Shown here in pieces: positions 1 through 10,027 of a stretch of 64,000 bases of DNA. The notes under the pieces were generated by a model. It was not told the DNA's origin. It ran no database searches and saw only the letters and a list, made by a program, of their open reading frames with translations. Source of the DNA: Hetaerina americana. Its lineage: Eukaryota; Arthropoda; Insecta; Odonata; Calopterygidae. Every line of letters begins with the position of its first letter. Position 1 is the stretch's first letter. The position numbers were made by a program, and so were the translations under genes. The DNA lies in contig JAKTNV010000009.1 of assembly GCA_022747635.1 (NCBI GenBank), positions 2,998,564-3,062,563 on the forward strand, given 5' to 3'.

Positions 1-34
<34 letters not shown>
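1..34. repeat. (AT)n microsatellite
   Basis: A pure AT dinucleotide run opens the window and probably continues beyond it. It directly abuts the 3' tail of the LINE-A fragment that follows, as at other LINE-A copies in the window. Confidence 0.95.
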
Positions 35-37
<3 letters not shown>

Positions 38-445
38 GTAATCTACCGGTTAAGGTAGGTTTTTGAATGGACACAGCCACTAATTAAATAATTTGTGACC
101 CCTAGCAAAACACAACATCCTACTCTACATCAGGTCCCTCTTCAGCTCTAAGTAATTTCTTCCTCCCTTCATCCCGTCCAACATCCCTATCCTGTTCCTT
201 CCCTTTCCTCGTTTGCCTAACATTCTCCCCTCTATTACAGTCTTCAACATCCCACAGCCGGTCAATACCCCCTTCATCCACTTTTCCTGTCTCCATAGGC
301 TTTCTCCCAACAAACCCCTCTCTTCGCCCACCATACCAAGTACTTCCTCATTTGTTTTCTTCTCCGTACATTTCACCTCCATTCTTCTCCGCACCCACAT
401 TTCAAAAGCCTCCAGTCTATCCTCCAGTTTCAATGACCACTTTGT
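35..445 (-). mobile_element. LINE-A 3' fragment (5'-truncated)
   Basis: On the minus strand this matches the C-terminal coding part and 3' UTR of the long LINE-A copy at 48-51 kb, including the tail motif ACCGGTAGATTACC. The remaining frame (433-125) reads residues like LEAFEMWV and ERGLLGESLWRQEKW. It lacks a few codons and carries substitutions relative to the long copy. The 5' truncation is near 445, where sequence similarity stops. It is a dead insertion. Confidence 0.9.
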
Positions 446-524
446 ATATATTGGGGTTATAAATGGGGTACTATTGGGGTTATAACAATGGGGACTATTC
501 TTGCTCTGTCTGTTTTGCCAATTT

Positions 525-563
525 GTACCTGATGATGCCGAAAGTCGGTGAAACGCGTTGTAC
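525..563 (+). ncRNA. Hammerhead ribozyme-like motif, core intact
   Basis: Read 5' to 3': stem I strand GTAC (525-528), core CTGATGA (529-535), a stem II hairpin pairing CCGA with TCGG (538-548), GAAA (550-553), a minimal stem III ACGCGT, cleavage-site T at 559, then GTAC (560-563) closing stem I with four Watson-Crick pairs. All conserved hammerhead core bases are present. One extra U sits between core and stem II. Minimal hammerheads with tiny stem III are known from Penelope-like retroelements, so this is probably the trace of one. No reverse transcriptase frame is visible next to it. Cleavage is predicted, not shown. Confidence 0.6.
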
Positions 564-621
564 CGTATAATGAAATCTGTGGAAAAGTACGAGTCTTTCT
601 TTTTAGTACGGATATTTCATT

Positions 622-1310
622 CCATTGAATTATTCCCACCCTGGCTCCTGTAAAATTTTGGGTACGCTACTAAGTTTATCGTAAAAACTTTTTATAAGTA
701 TATCTCCTCTACGCTGATGGCGATCCATTTCGGCAATCAATCAAACTACGTGAGGAACCCATATAATACTAGCAGCGTATTCTAAATGAGATCTAAACAG
801 CGAAAGACAACATTTCCCTCTAACCTTTTCATCACATTCATCCAGTACTCATCCACTAAATCCTAATTTTATGTTTTCTTGTCCACATATTCCCCGTATT
901 TAGCCGACCTCGGTGCCGGCGGGGTGGCAAGCCAATGTAGAGGTTCGCAGGTTCGACTCCCGCTTGGGTGAGTTTTCCTCTACCTAGGGCATGGATGTTT
1001 GCGACTGTCTTTATTTCAATGCATAAGGGTTAGGTGTAAGAAGGGACTGCGATGTCTCGATCTCGCTTCCAATAAAGTCGTAAAAATAGATAAATAAATG
1101 TGTTTCACCCAGGGGAAGTCGTGAGTGAGGGTGACGCCCAGGTATTCTATCCCGAGTCGTTTCCGAGTGCATTCCATTTCGGTGCTCCCGATGCGATGGC
1201 CGTTGGGGAAGGAATCGCTCTTTTCCCAAACATTTATCGATAAGCACTTTCAGCAGTACGTCACATGATGGAAAGTGATCATAAGTGAAGTCCACCACAG
1301 TGACAAGGAA
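622..1310 (-). mobile_element. CR1/L2-like LINE fragment split by a SINE
   Basis: The left part (622-899) matches, on the minus strand, the late reverse-transcriptase tail of the same family as 20310-20960 and 34840-35190, with residues equivalent to RPHLEYAA and WDP. The right part (1100-1310) continues it and shares HREHRNGMHS-type residues with the element at 22235-22860. The 900-1099 interval is a SINE inserted between them. Frames are broken. Confidence 0.7.
900..1099 (+). mobile_element. SINE-C (tRNA-derived SINE) inserted in a LINE
   Basis: A tRNA-like head with a B box (GGTTCGACTCC at about 949-959) is followed by a short body containing GGGCATGGATGTTTGCGACT and an A-rich end with TAAA repeats. 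The LINE copy at 20310-20960 is uninterrupted at the matching site: CCCCGTAT runs straight into GTGTTTCACCC there. That empty site fixes the insertion at about 900-1099. Related copies lie near 1615 and 25640. Confidence 0.75.
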
Positions 1311-1614
1311 AGAAGAAAGCTTCACAAATTAAGGCGCTTGTTATTACCTCTTCCACTTCATGACCTAACATGTAATCATGATGTAACTATACGCATTTTT
1401 ATGCGAATTACCAAATAAATTCAATAAATATATTTGATTTCCGGTTGAAAATATTGATCATACAAGAATTCCACTGAGAAAAACCAAAATAATTTTTTTT
1501 AAGTATCCACAACACAGGAATACAGCTCTTCTGCTGGTTAATTTAACATGCAACCACGAGAAAACTGCATTTTACAAACCCTGATAAATATATATTGCTC
1601 ATATAGTAATTTTG

Positions 1615-1790
1615 AAGGCCACGGTGGCGACGGGGTAGTGATCCCGCCTCGCGACTCAGAAGTCGCGGGTTCGATATTCGCTCAGGGGGAGTTCCCTGCA
1701 ACTAGTGCTGGCATGTTTGCAGTTGTCATTGTTGTAGTTACATATTTATGACGAAATGTAGAAGGCTGAAAGATGGCTCCTATCTATTTC
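1615..1790 (+). mobile_element. SINE-C copy
   Basis: A tRNA-like head (GTGGCGACGGGGTAGTGATC, then a decayed B box GGTTCGATATTC) is followed by the same GGCATGTTTGCAGTTGTC body as the copy at 900. The end is less clear than in the first copy. Confidence 0.6.
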
Positions 1791-1984
1791 AAATAACTTT
1801 CTCATTCCTTCACCATTTCCCTTAGCGATTTTTTTATCTACCCATCTTGCAATCCCGGGCCCAGCCTTTCCTTGTCTTATCGCAATTACATTCTATTCCC
1901 CCAACTGGCCGATCTTACGACGTCTCTGCCACACCGCTTCGTGGAACACCACAAAAGGTAAACACGGGGTCAACACTGGTTGAA

Positions 1985-2495
1985 AGTGTCGAGATCGTTT
2001 AAAAGGAAATGTTATCTTTCGCTGGTTAGGCCTCATTTAAGAATATGCTGCTAGTATATTATGGGATCCTCACGAAGTTGGATTGATTGCCGAATTGGGT
2101 CGCGTTCAGCGTAGAGTGTAGCTACATTGGTAAAACGCTGTTATGATAAACTTATAAGGATATTCAAGATATTAGAGGCGCTAGGCTGGGAATAACACTA
2201 TGAAGCAAAGGTCACATTACGAAGCTCTTGTGCGAATTGGAAGGGCGTCTCTTGTCAGTGATGTGGAAAACGTATTATTACCCTCATCTTACTAAGGTAG
2301 TAGAGATGATGCTAGTCAATTTAGAGAGATTAAGTGAAGAACAGATTTTAAATGTGATTTTTTGCACGAAAGTTAAGGGATCAGAATATAATTCTCCGAC
2401 CGCGGCAGGGTCATATTCGGGTCAAAATTAAATTGATTCAAATTCACTCCCTGCCGGACATCCCAGCGGTGGCCTGCAGGGTAGAAAAATATCTA
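1985..2495 (+). mobile_element. CR1/L2-like LINE 3' end (family b)
   Basis: Broken frames read residues like CYLSLVRPHL, ELGRVQR and KLERRLLSVM, the tail of a CR1/Jockey-type reverse transcriptase. The copy ends in the conserved 3' block (CCTGCCGGACATC, then CGGTGGCCTGCAGGGTA) shared by about twenty loci here. Stops and frameshifts show it is dead. Confidence 0.75.
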
Positions 2496-2753
2496 AAAAT
2501 TTCCAAAAAATCTTTTCTTTGAATGGGAAAACTAACGCTTAACATCTATCATTGGAATATTAATCATCTCTAATCTGCGCGACGGGAATTCGTCCCCCGA
2601 ATCGAAACTCGGGCATTCTCAAGAGTCTTGTAATTTCGCTTGCTGGTATTAATGTTGGGTAAGGAGTGAAGGGAGCTGCGGAAGGAGATAAGGGTCCAGC
2701 AGCCGCGCCGGCAACGAGACCGCTAATCAGCGAGGCACAGGGCCCCTATCTAA

Positions 2754-2931
2754 GCCCCGCCGCTTCCGGTGATTCCAGCGTCCACGAAATCCGTCCCCGT
2801 GGACGACTTCGCCAGGGAGACGGTCAACCGGGACGCGCCGAGAGCGAACCGCCTGCATCATCCTCCGGGCACCAACGGCTGGCTCCACATCCGGCCGCCG
2901 ACGTGCACCACGTCCACTGCTGAGATAGCCT
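2754..2931 (+). other. GC-rich open segment, weak host-exon candidate
   Basis: After a stop at 2751 the frame stays open with codons heavily ending in G or C, reading residues such as VPVDDFARETVNRDAPRANR and TNGWLHIRPPT. A possible weak acceptor (TGATTCCAG, ending at 2778) precedes it. I see no convincing donor before the frame degrades past 2940. It matches no repeat in the window and no protein I recognise. Confidence 0.2.
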
Positions 2932-3204
2932 GGCTCAAGGAACTCGAAAACGAAGGCGGAAATCGCTTCAAACTCACGTGCACGTTGAATGCAGTGACCC
3001 ATTTCATCTCTGTCCGTCATTTGTATTTCTCCCGTACACATTTGTAAGGCGATTTTTCATTTTTCACTGCGATGGCATTCCTCGTTTCGCAGCATTTCCC
3101 ATCTCTCAGGGGAAAATGACGGTCAGTGCGATGACGCTCCCGTTGGAAGGGGACAAGTTGGAGGGAGGGGGGGAAGGAGGGGGGGGGAAGTTGGTTTAAT
3201 TTCG

Positions 3205-3845
3205 GAACTAGATTTAGTGCAACGAAGAGCAGCTAGGTTTTAGAAAAGTTGTTTGATGGACAAGGTAGCAGTGTCACGACACTATTTGATAGAATAAGGA
3301 TGGGAGCCATTAGTATACCGTAGGCTTAAATGCAGGTTAAATCTACTGCGAGTAAATTCGAGGCAGGTTACTTGTTTGAGGATGTTCAAGACATATTACA
3401 GGCCCCGACTTACTTACTATGGCAGATCGGATCACCAACGTAAAATCGGGGAGATTTATACGTAGAACGGATAGATTTACCATGTCGTTTTTTCCTCGTA
3501 CCATTAGAGATCAAAATAGACAAGACAGCAATCAGGAAGGAGATAATTAGAATCGTTAGTATATATTTGTCGATATTCTGCATGTTACATGTATATTGTT
3601 TATTTAATACAGCCATCTTTTTAACAGTTCTACAGCATGATTTGATTACACGTATGCTGTTGTCGAATACTGTTGCAATTACTGATGAACTCTCTTCCGT
3701 GAGATTAAAATGTTTCGAGTGTATGATCAAACTAATATTTGTGCAGAGGTAATATGATTGGGATGGTGCATGAATGGCTGGTGACCTAACACCCCCCTCC
3801 ACACGTCCCTGCGGCGGCTTGCAGGGTATTGTGTAGATGTACTCT
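3205..3845 (+). mobile_element. CR1/L2-like LINE 3' end (family d)
   Basis: It starts in the reverse-transcriptase tail (ELDLVQRRAARF-like), passes through GRSDH-type residues and a 3' UTR, and ends with the shared block GGTGACCTAACACCCC ... CGGCTTGCAGGGTATTGTGTAGATG. Homologues in this window are 52430-52940 (+) and 44690-45010 (-). Frameshifts break the reading frame. Confidence 0.75.
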
Positions 3846-5285
3846 AAATTATTATTACCCTCCTGAATACGGCAGCGCCTACTGTCGAAATCGTCGCTTT
3901 CGCTTCATCCACGCTTCGTTTTCCTTTCGCATCCGGCCACGAGAACACGAAGGTTGACCCATCTGCCAGTGGGCCCCTCTTCATCGTTAAATCCATTGCA
4001 TTCCCGGTGCGTTTCGTGCGCTCGAGGAAGGGGGAAAAGGCTTTCCTCGAGGAAGAGTGATATCGGTCCGTGTAGTTCTGTTTGGTTATCAAAACCATTA
4101 TCAGGAGGGCATTCGCCGAAGGATGAGGGAGCTGGATGCGAGGCGAAGCACGACAAACAGTCCGGACGTACTAAGGGCACGCCGCAAGATGGCGCGTACG
4201 GCATCCAGTTCCTTCCCGCACTCCGATGGGGAATAAAACAATAAGTAGCGCTTGACGAGTCCCAGTGCCGCTCACACACACACACACGGCAGGAGAAAGA
4301 ATAAATACCCTCGTTCGTAGGTGCGTGCGGGATTTAATGGGCTTATTACAAGGAAACAAAATAAATCATCGATTCCCTCGCATGGAAGTATTCTCCGTGT
4401 AATTACTAATTAGGCAAGTGGTGAGCGTTCACTCGCCGCTGGAACATGTTCCATCTTACAGGGAACTTCTACGCGTACTGTCCCTTAAAGGCACAGTACG
4501 TAGGTGCAGCAACTACTATTATGCATGCGTACAATGTGCGTTATATCAATCGCGAGGAAGTTTTTGCCTTCAATTTCGCTGCAGTGAATGGGGTGCACTG
4601 GAAACTCCCCAGGTCAAAAGACAACATTTTTATAAGAGATAAGTTCAGGGTTAGTATTTCTGCCGCTAGAGTGGGAAGCGCTTTCAACGGGTAAAAACGA
4701 GTTTGAAAACCTATACGCTGCGACCAGACTCGTTGGGCATTAGGACGAGCATGCTTTGAGGTGGATTCCTAATTATGAGGTGCCCTATGAAAAGGCAGCT
4801 TGGGTTCGCACACCCTACGCAGTAGTACTGCCATCTATGTACGTACACAAAAATAAGGAATAAACAGATGATGTAAATATTTCGAAATTTTCCTCTGCAA
4901 ACATTTCTGTGAAGTTGCAAAACTGCGCAACCGTTTTTTTCAACGAGCAAAAGTGTACTCTCTCGCAGAAATAACCAATGTTATTGTGACCATCATGCGT
5001 GTATATTATACCCTCCCGCCATTGCAATTCTGCTAGTTGTCTCGCTTCTAGCACTAGGAATTATGGGAGTGCGATATGGCGTAGTTAGGATACACTTCTC
5101 GCGTCCTCAATCCGGGGATAAGCATTAATACAAACATCTCGCGTGACATTCGCATTTTCCGAGAATTAAATAATACCAAAAAGTATAAAAGGCTAATGGA
5201 CCTTAATTAAGAATAAAACCGCAGACAGAAGCCACAAATTCATGCCAATCCACGCATGCTACTAACAAACACATGCGCCTACGAA
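3846..5285. other. Unassigned intergenic sequence
   Basis: No gene or repeat recognised. A CpG-rich patch spans about 3890-4240, and a short (CA)n run lies at 4274-4287. Short open frames here have no splice signals or protein-like composition. Confidence 0.5.
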
Positions 5286-5289
5286 TATA

Positions 5290-6165
5290 GTTTACCTCAT
5301 GTCTATGCAACGTTTAATTTTGTTTTGATTACTTGTAAATTGAATGCATTTAATATCACCATGGTGATTTTGGTGGCTTACAATTATGATTCCTGATTGA
5401 CCGGGGAAAGAACGAGTACTCGTACAAGACTCATTCGCCTTGACCGGGGATCGAACCCGTATCCCTCGATGTCAGGCCGAGTGCTTTAGTCAGTTAAGCT
5501 ATCGAGGCGTCCTCTTACATTTAGGCTTTCAGGCCCCAAAGTGTTTTAAAGACGAAATGAAAGAGAACGCCTCGATAGCTTAACTGACTAAAGCACTCGG
5601 CCTGACATCGAGGGATACGGGTTCGAATCCCGTTCATGGCGAATGATTTTTACACTCTGAAATTGTTGCATTGTAATGCATATTAGCGGATGACTCCGTT
5701 AAAAGTTACTGTTGCGGGATCTTCCGCAGTTTCTTGGAATATCAGTATTTGTATCTATCTGTACTTGATTCTATTTCCCTTATCTTATCTTTGTGGTCTG
5801 AGCTACTCAAATAGTATGAGGCCTTAATAATAAATCCATTAGTGTCATTTGCAAAACTCGTTTCTTCTGAACCTTTCGAAAATAGTCTGTCTCGCTTGTT
5901 CTCTTCGCATCTCAAGTGGCTCGCAGCCCCTAATTCCCCTAAAAAAGTTTCTCACACTCGTTTTCTTATTTTTGTAACCCTTTTTCATGAATCTGGCGGA
6001 TTTTCTCTGGACTTCATCTAATAAATTTTGCCAAATTTCCTCCCAAGAATCCCAAATACTTGCGGCACATTCCAGACGAGGTCTAACTAGAGCGAAATAA
6101 CACCTCTCTTTTACCTTATCATTAAACTCCCCCCCCCACCACCCGTTCAATGAAGCCGAGTTTCC
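5290..6165 (-). mobile_element. CR1/L2-like LINE (family a), interrupted by an insertion
   Basis: The minus strand reads KERCYFALVRPRLECAASIW and later RGIRGCEPLEMRREQARQTI, the tail of a CR1/L2-type reverse transcriptase; the same family is at 12440-13205 (+) and 29822-30260 (-). Comparison with 29822-30260, where CTATCTGTACT follows directly, shows that about 5425-5750 is inserted sequence. The right edge near 6165 stops where the copy at 12478 also shows similarity. Confidence 0.75.
5432..5652. repeat. Inverted pair of tRNA-like units
   Basis: The right unit (about 5571-5652, +) looks like a tRNA: a D-arm core, a Ser-UGA-like anticodon stem-loop (CTCGG CCTGACA TCGAG) and a T arm ACGGG TTCGAAT CCCGT with a perfect B box. 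The acceptor stem pairs only partly and there is no long variable arm, so a SINE head is more likely than a tRNA gene. The left unit (5432-5512, -) is its near-perfect inverted copy. About 58 bp separate them. Confidence 0.75.
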
Positions 6166-7421
6166 TTTCTTTCCGCCGGAGGAAGGGAGCCGAACGCTCC
6201 CGTCCTCGCGACGACTTGCAAGCCAAGGCGCGTGTGCGTGTACGTAGACGCAGAATTCCCTGGTGAAGCCCCACTGCTTGTTCATGATGGCATGACTTTC
6301 CGTCTTCTCTTGATTAATACTCGCCCAATCGATCTCTATCCATTCCACTATGTTCATCATGTCTATGCTGATTAGCATTGATTACAAGTTAATTGCCATG
6401 GTGATCGGAAATCTCTCTCTACCCGGGGATGGGTCGCGGTTTCAAGAACCACGGCGATTTCTCGTGCGAGAGTAAAGCAATCGTCAAATTGCAGGATTGC
6501 CACTCTTCCGCCGAAGACGAGACTGGAGCGGCGGCGGAATATCTGTTGGCGGCAATCACTCCACAAGAATTAGCAATTTCCTCCGCGGGCATTTCGCTAC
6601 AGAAGCAAATGGCGTGCAAGCACGTCTAACGTCTCCTCGTCATCGAGTGCATCGAGTGTCCAACGTCATCGTGGCCTCACCTCAATTATTTGCAACTCCA
6701 TATCTCGATCGCAAACGCATGGTAACTGCGGTGGGTTCCATTTGAGGCGAATCTTTTAGAATATATATTCAGAGAGAGCAACGTCTATTTTGCCTCTATC
6801 CCTCGTTTGAGTGCAACACTAAGGCCAAAAACGGCGGCGGTGATGTTTGAAGATTTCCTCCTGACCCTTCGACGGAACCGAAGACATGATACACATGCGA
6901 TGTGACATCGCGGATATATTTTATATTATTTATTGAAAATGGTTTGTGTTTTTATTCTTATTTTCCTGAATTAATATTCGCATAAAAGTACGGGCAACCG
7001 TTATCGTGTGATTTGTAGTCGTCACCAAGGAGACGTTGACTCTTTTGAGGAGTTTTTTTACGATTGGAGTATGCTTGGAAGTCATGACTCGCGTATCTTG
7101 GTCATCGTTCTGGCATGCGCCTTTAGTTTTCCTTGTGCATTAATAACCTCCAATTCTTGTACAACATTTTGCATTGAATATTGTACATGTGTAATTTACA
7201 TTTTGGCTGTTGACCTTTAAGGTAGTGGTGACCTCAACAATTAAATGCTGAATTTTTTGAATCGGTTGAATCAATTGAAGCGAATCGGCCACCATTAAAG
7301 ACTTGCCAGTGAACCCGAGTGAAAACCATTCCCTTGGGTGTGCGTTAAGGAGTTCGTTCTCGGAAAATTCGGTGTTTTCCCGGCGCACCATCGCGGCGAT
7401 GCGCTCCTGCGGGTTTATCAC
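6166..7421. other. Unassigned intergenic sequence
   Basis: No gene or repeat recognised. A GC-rich stretch lies at about 6170-6250, next to the LINE edge. Remaining short frames look random. Confidence 0.5.
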
Positions 7422-7512
7422 CGGGTGATTAGGCTGTTTCAGCTGCCGACGTTTCGATGGTCTGCTACGTCATCAAAACGTCGTAAAGTGAAACAGTCTG
7501 ATCACCCGCCGG
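7422..7512. repeat. Imperfect inverted repeat
   Basis: CGGGTGAT...GCTGTTTCA...GACGTTT on the left is mirrored by AAACGTC...TGAAACAG...ATCACCCG on the right, about 37 bp per arm with some mismatches. The middle carries GTTTCGATGG...CGTCATCA, which resembles the hairpin found at Penelope-like element ends. Confidence 0.6.
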
Positions 7513-7732
7513 GAAACCCGCGAGCATTTCGCCGCAAAAAGTTTTCTTCTCCTGTCGGGGTGAGCTTTGTGATTCGCGATGTCAAGGCATGTAAGGGTAA
7601 TTTTCATCCCTGATCCCAGTGAGCCGTGACCCGAGAAACACTAGTCTAACAATGGGATACTTGTAATAGGGCGTTTCTTACATTTGCATGCCTACGTGCT
7701 AGTGGGGCTTCCCCTTCTAACTTCTCAATTTT

Positions 7733-7870
7733 AACAGGAGTTTCAGAAATAACTTTGCAGCTTCCACATAAAATAACTTATTTATTTTCTACTAGTTTCG
7801 CTACACAGTAGCATCTTAATCTTAAGTTATTTTATGTGGAAGCTGCAAAGTTATTTCTGAAACTCCTGTT
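7733..7870. repeat. Perfect 48-bp inverted repeat (foldback)
   Basis: Arms 7733-7780 and 7823-7870 are exact reverse complements over 48 bases, separated by a 42-base loop. The loop contains GTTTCGCTAC...GTAGCATC. On the minus strand this is a GCTAC/GTAGC hairpin followed by GAAAC, as in a decayed hammerhead core. Confidence 0.9.
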
Positions 7871-7954
7871 CGCAATGGATTTCCACAAAGTCTCGGCCTC
7901 AACCATCAGTTCTCAATTTTAATGTCTACGTTGTTGGATAAATATTTACCACGC

Positions 7955-8165
7955 ACGTTGGGGTGCATGTGCATGCCAGTTGATGTCATTTGCCTGCGTG
8001 CCAGTTATAAAGGTTTTTGCAGGAATATATACGCCACTGTGGGTGTAGGTTTGCATGCATTTTTTGGTTTCGCGAGTGGTCTTATTCACTTTTACGGGTG
8101 GTGACCTAACACCCACCGCCACACACTCCCGCGGCGGCTAGCGGGTTAATATGTAGATATAAACT
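7955..8165 (+). mobile_element. CR1/L2-like LINE 3' UTR (family a)
   Basis: It carries the 3' UTR landmarks of the copy at 12440-13205: GTTATAAAGG, CGCCACTGTGGGTGTAGG and TTTTACGGGTGGTGACCTAA. It ends with the shared terminal block and TATGTAGATA. Confidence 0.75.
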
Positions 8166-8189
8166 AGTTTTGTTTCTACTAAGCCTAAA

Positions 8190-8860
8190 GGCAAAGCTAA
8201 ACATTAAAATAGGAGGGAAAAAATAGAGCAGGTAGAAGAGTTTACTTATCTTGAAAGTGTTTTGGACCAACACGGTCAAAGTAGTAGGGACGTCAGGAGA
8301 AGAAATGCGCTAGGCAAAATGGCTTTCACAAGGAGGAGGGAGTTAAGATGAGAGGGACGTTGAGTAAGGATGTTAAGAAAAGACTCGTAAAAACGTTGAT
8401 ATGGAGCGTAGCTATGTACGGCGCGGAAACGTGGTCATTGAATCAGGAGGATAGACGTAGACTGGTGGCTTTTGAAATGTGGGTGTGGAGAAGAATGGAG
8501 AAGGTGAAATGGACAGAGAAGAAAACAAATGAGGAAGTACTTGGTATGGTGGGCGAAGAGAGGGGTTTGTTGGGAGCAATCCTATGGAGGCAGGAAAAGT
8601 GGCTGAAGGGGGTATTGACCGGCAGAGGGATGTTGAAGACTGTAATAGAGGGGAGAATGTTTGGCAAACGAGGAAAGGGAAGGGACAGGATAGGGATGTT
8701 GCACGGGATAAAGGGAGGAAGGAAGTACTCAGAGATGTAGAGGGGTCTGATGTAGAGTAGGATACCGGATTTTGTATTTTGCTAGGAATCACAAAATAAT
8801 TATCTAGTACCTGTGTCCATCCAAAAACCTACCTTAACCGGTAGATTACCTTATAATAAT
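8190..8860 (+). mobile_element. LINE-A 3' fragment
   Basis: The open frame 8348-8740 reads the LINE-A C-terminus (LSKDVKKRLVKTLIWSVAMYG; EEVLGMVGEERGLLG). Upstream the frame is shifted. It ends with the LINE-A tail ACCTTAACCGGTAGATTACC, followed by AT-rich sequence. It is 5' truncated before the reverse-transcriptase palm, so inactive. It faces the copy at 10028-11275 tail to tail. Confidence 0.9.
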
Positions 8861-8879
8861 GTATGCATAAATATACATA

Positions 8880-8943
8880 GTGTATATATATATACACTAT
8901 TTATATTATATTTTATATTATTTATATTATATTATATATTATA

Positions 8944-9033
<90 letters not shown>
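8880..9033. repeat. AT-rich tract with long (AT)n
   Basis: Irregular TATA/TTATATT sequence runs into a pure AT repeat of about 85 bp. It separates the LINE-A tail from a mariner element. Confidence 0.95.
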
Positions 9034-9036
<3 letters not shown>

Positions 9037-9067
9037 CGCCCTCGTGTATATACACACGAGGGCGGTT
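9034..9067. repeat. Palindromic extension of the mariner end
   Basis: AACCGCCCTCGTGT (9034-9047) is an exact inverted copy of the element's own tip ACACGAGGGCGGTT (9054-9067), with 6 bases between. The other end of the element has no such hairpin. Confidence 0.85.
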
Positions 9068-9993
9068 CAATAAGTACCCGTGTTAGATGTGAAGAAACCA
9101 TTTTTTCAAAAACATTTTTTTTTATATTTCAACATAATCCTCTTTTAGAAAGATACACTTCTCCCAACTTTCCGGCTATTTTTTCAACCCCTCCAAAAAA
9201 TAGGATTCGTCGAACTCTGCAAAATACGCCTCTGTCGCGGCGATAACTTCCTCGTTTGACCTATAATTTTTTTCCCGCGAGCCATTTCTTCATGTTAGGG
9301 ATAAAGAAAAAGTCGCAGGGAGCCAGATCGGGTGAATACGAGGGGTGCCGGCAGTAATTCATAACGTAGTTTATGCAGTTTTCGAGGTTGACAGCCGGAT
9401 AAATTTAATGTCCACTGTGAGCAATCGCGGCACCCATCGGGCCGACATTTTTAAGATCGCCAACTTACCATGTGAAATATTAATCGCCGCTCCGGTCGAC
9501 ACACCCACGGCCTCTGCTACTTCGCGCACTTTCATTCCTCGATCAGCCAGAATCATGGCGGGGACCTTTTGAATGATTTCTTCGGGAATCACGTCTGCCG
9601 GGCGTCCTGGTCGCTCCCCATCATAAACAGATGTTCGCCCACGTTTAAATTCGCGTAACCAATATCTAGCTATGGTGATAGGTGGCGAAGTGTCCCCATA
9701 AACAGCATCCAACTCTGCTCTCGCATTTCTTTCCACCCGAATTCCAAATCTCCTCGCATTTCTTCCCATCCAACAACAAAAAGCGAATTACCGAACGATA
9801 CTGATCTTTCATCTTAGCGAAAAACACGAAACACGTCTTACTCGCATGGCTGCCAAATCCAAACTAACCCTTAAGGCAGTCTGAAATTTTTCCCCGTCGT
9901 TGGATAGATAGCAGCACACGATGATAACATAAACTTCCCTCAGGAACGCCCTTTGTCGTCAAACACGGGTACTTATTGAACCGCCCTTGTATA
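9051..9993 (-). mobile_element. Mariner-type element, internally deleted
   Basis: Terminal inverted repeats are GGGCGGTTCAATAAGTACCC at 9060-9079 and its reverse complement near 9967-9986; flanks are TA dinucleotides, the usual target of the family. The minus-strand frame 9769-9371 reads a mariner N-terminus: helix-turn-helix residues YWLREFKRGRTSVYDGERPG, GRP, VREVAEAVGVS and ARWVPRLLT. The sequence then jumps to the C-terminal part (SPDLAP-like residues near 9320-9345, then a frameshift). The region with the first two catalytic Asp residues is missing, so the transposase cannot work. Confidence 0.85.
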
Positions 9994-10027
9994 CATATAC
10001 ATATACATATATTTTTTTTTTTTTTTT
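9994..10027. repeat. (TACATA)n and poly-T tail
   Basis: On the minus strand this is a poly-A run followed by TATGTA repeats at the 3' end of the LINE-A copy. Confidence 0.85.

Noticed and set aside
5571..5652. Functional tRNA-Ser gene
   Set aside because: The acceptor stem pairs only partly, there is no long variable arm, and an inverted twin lies next to it inside an inserted segment; a SINE-type unit is likelier.
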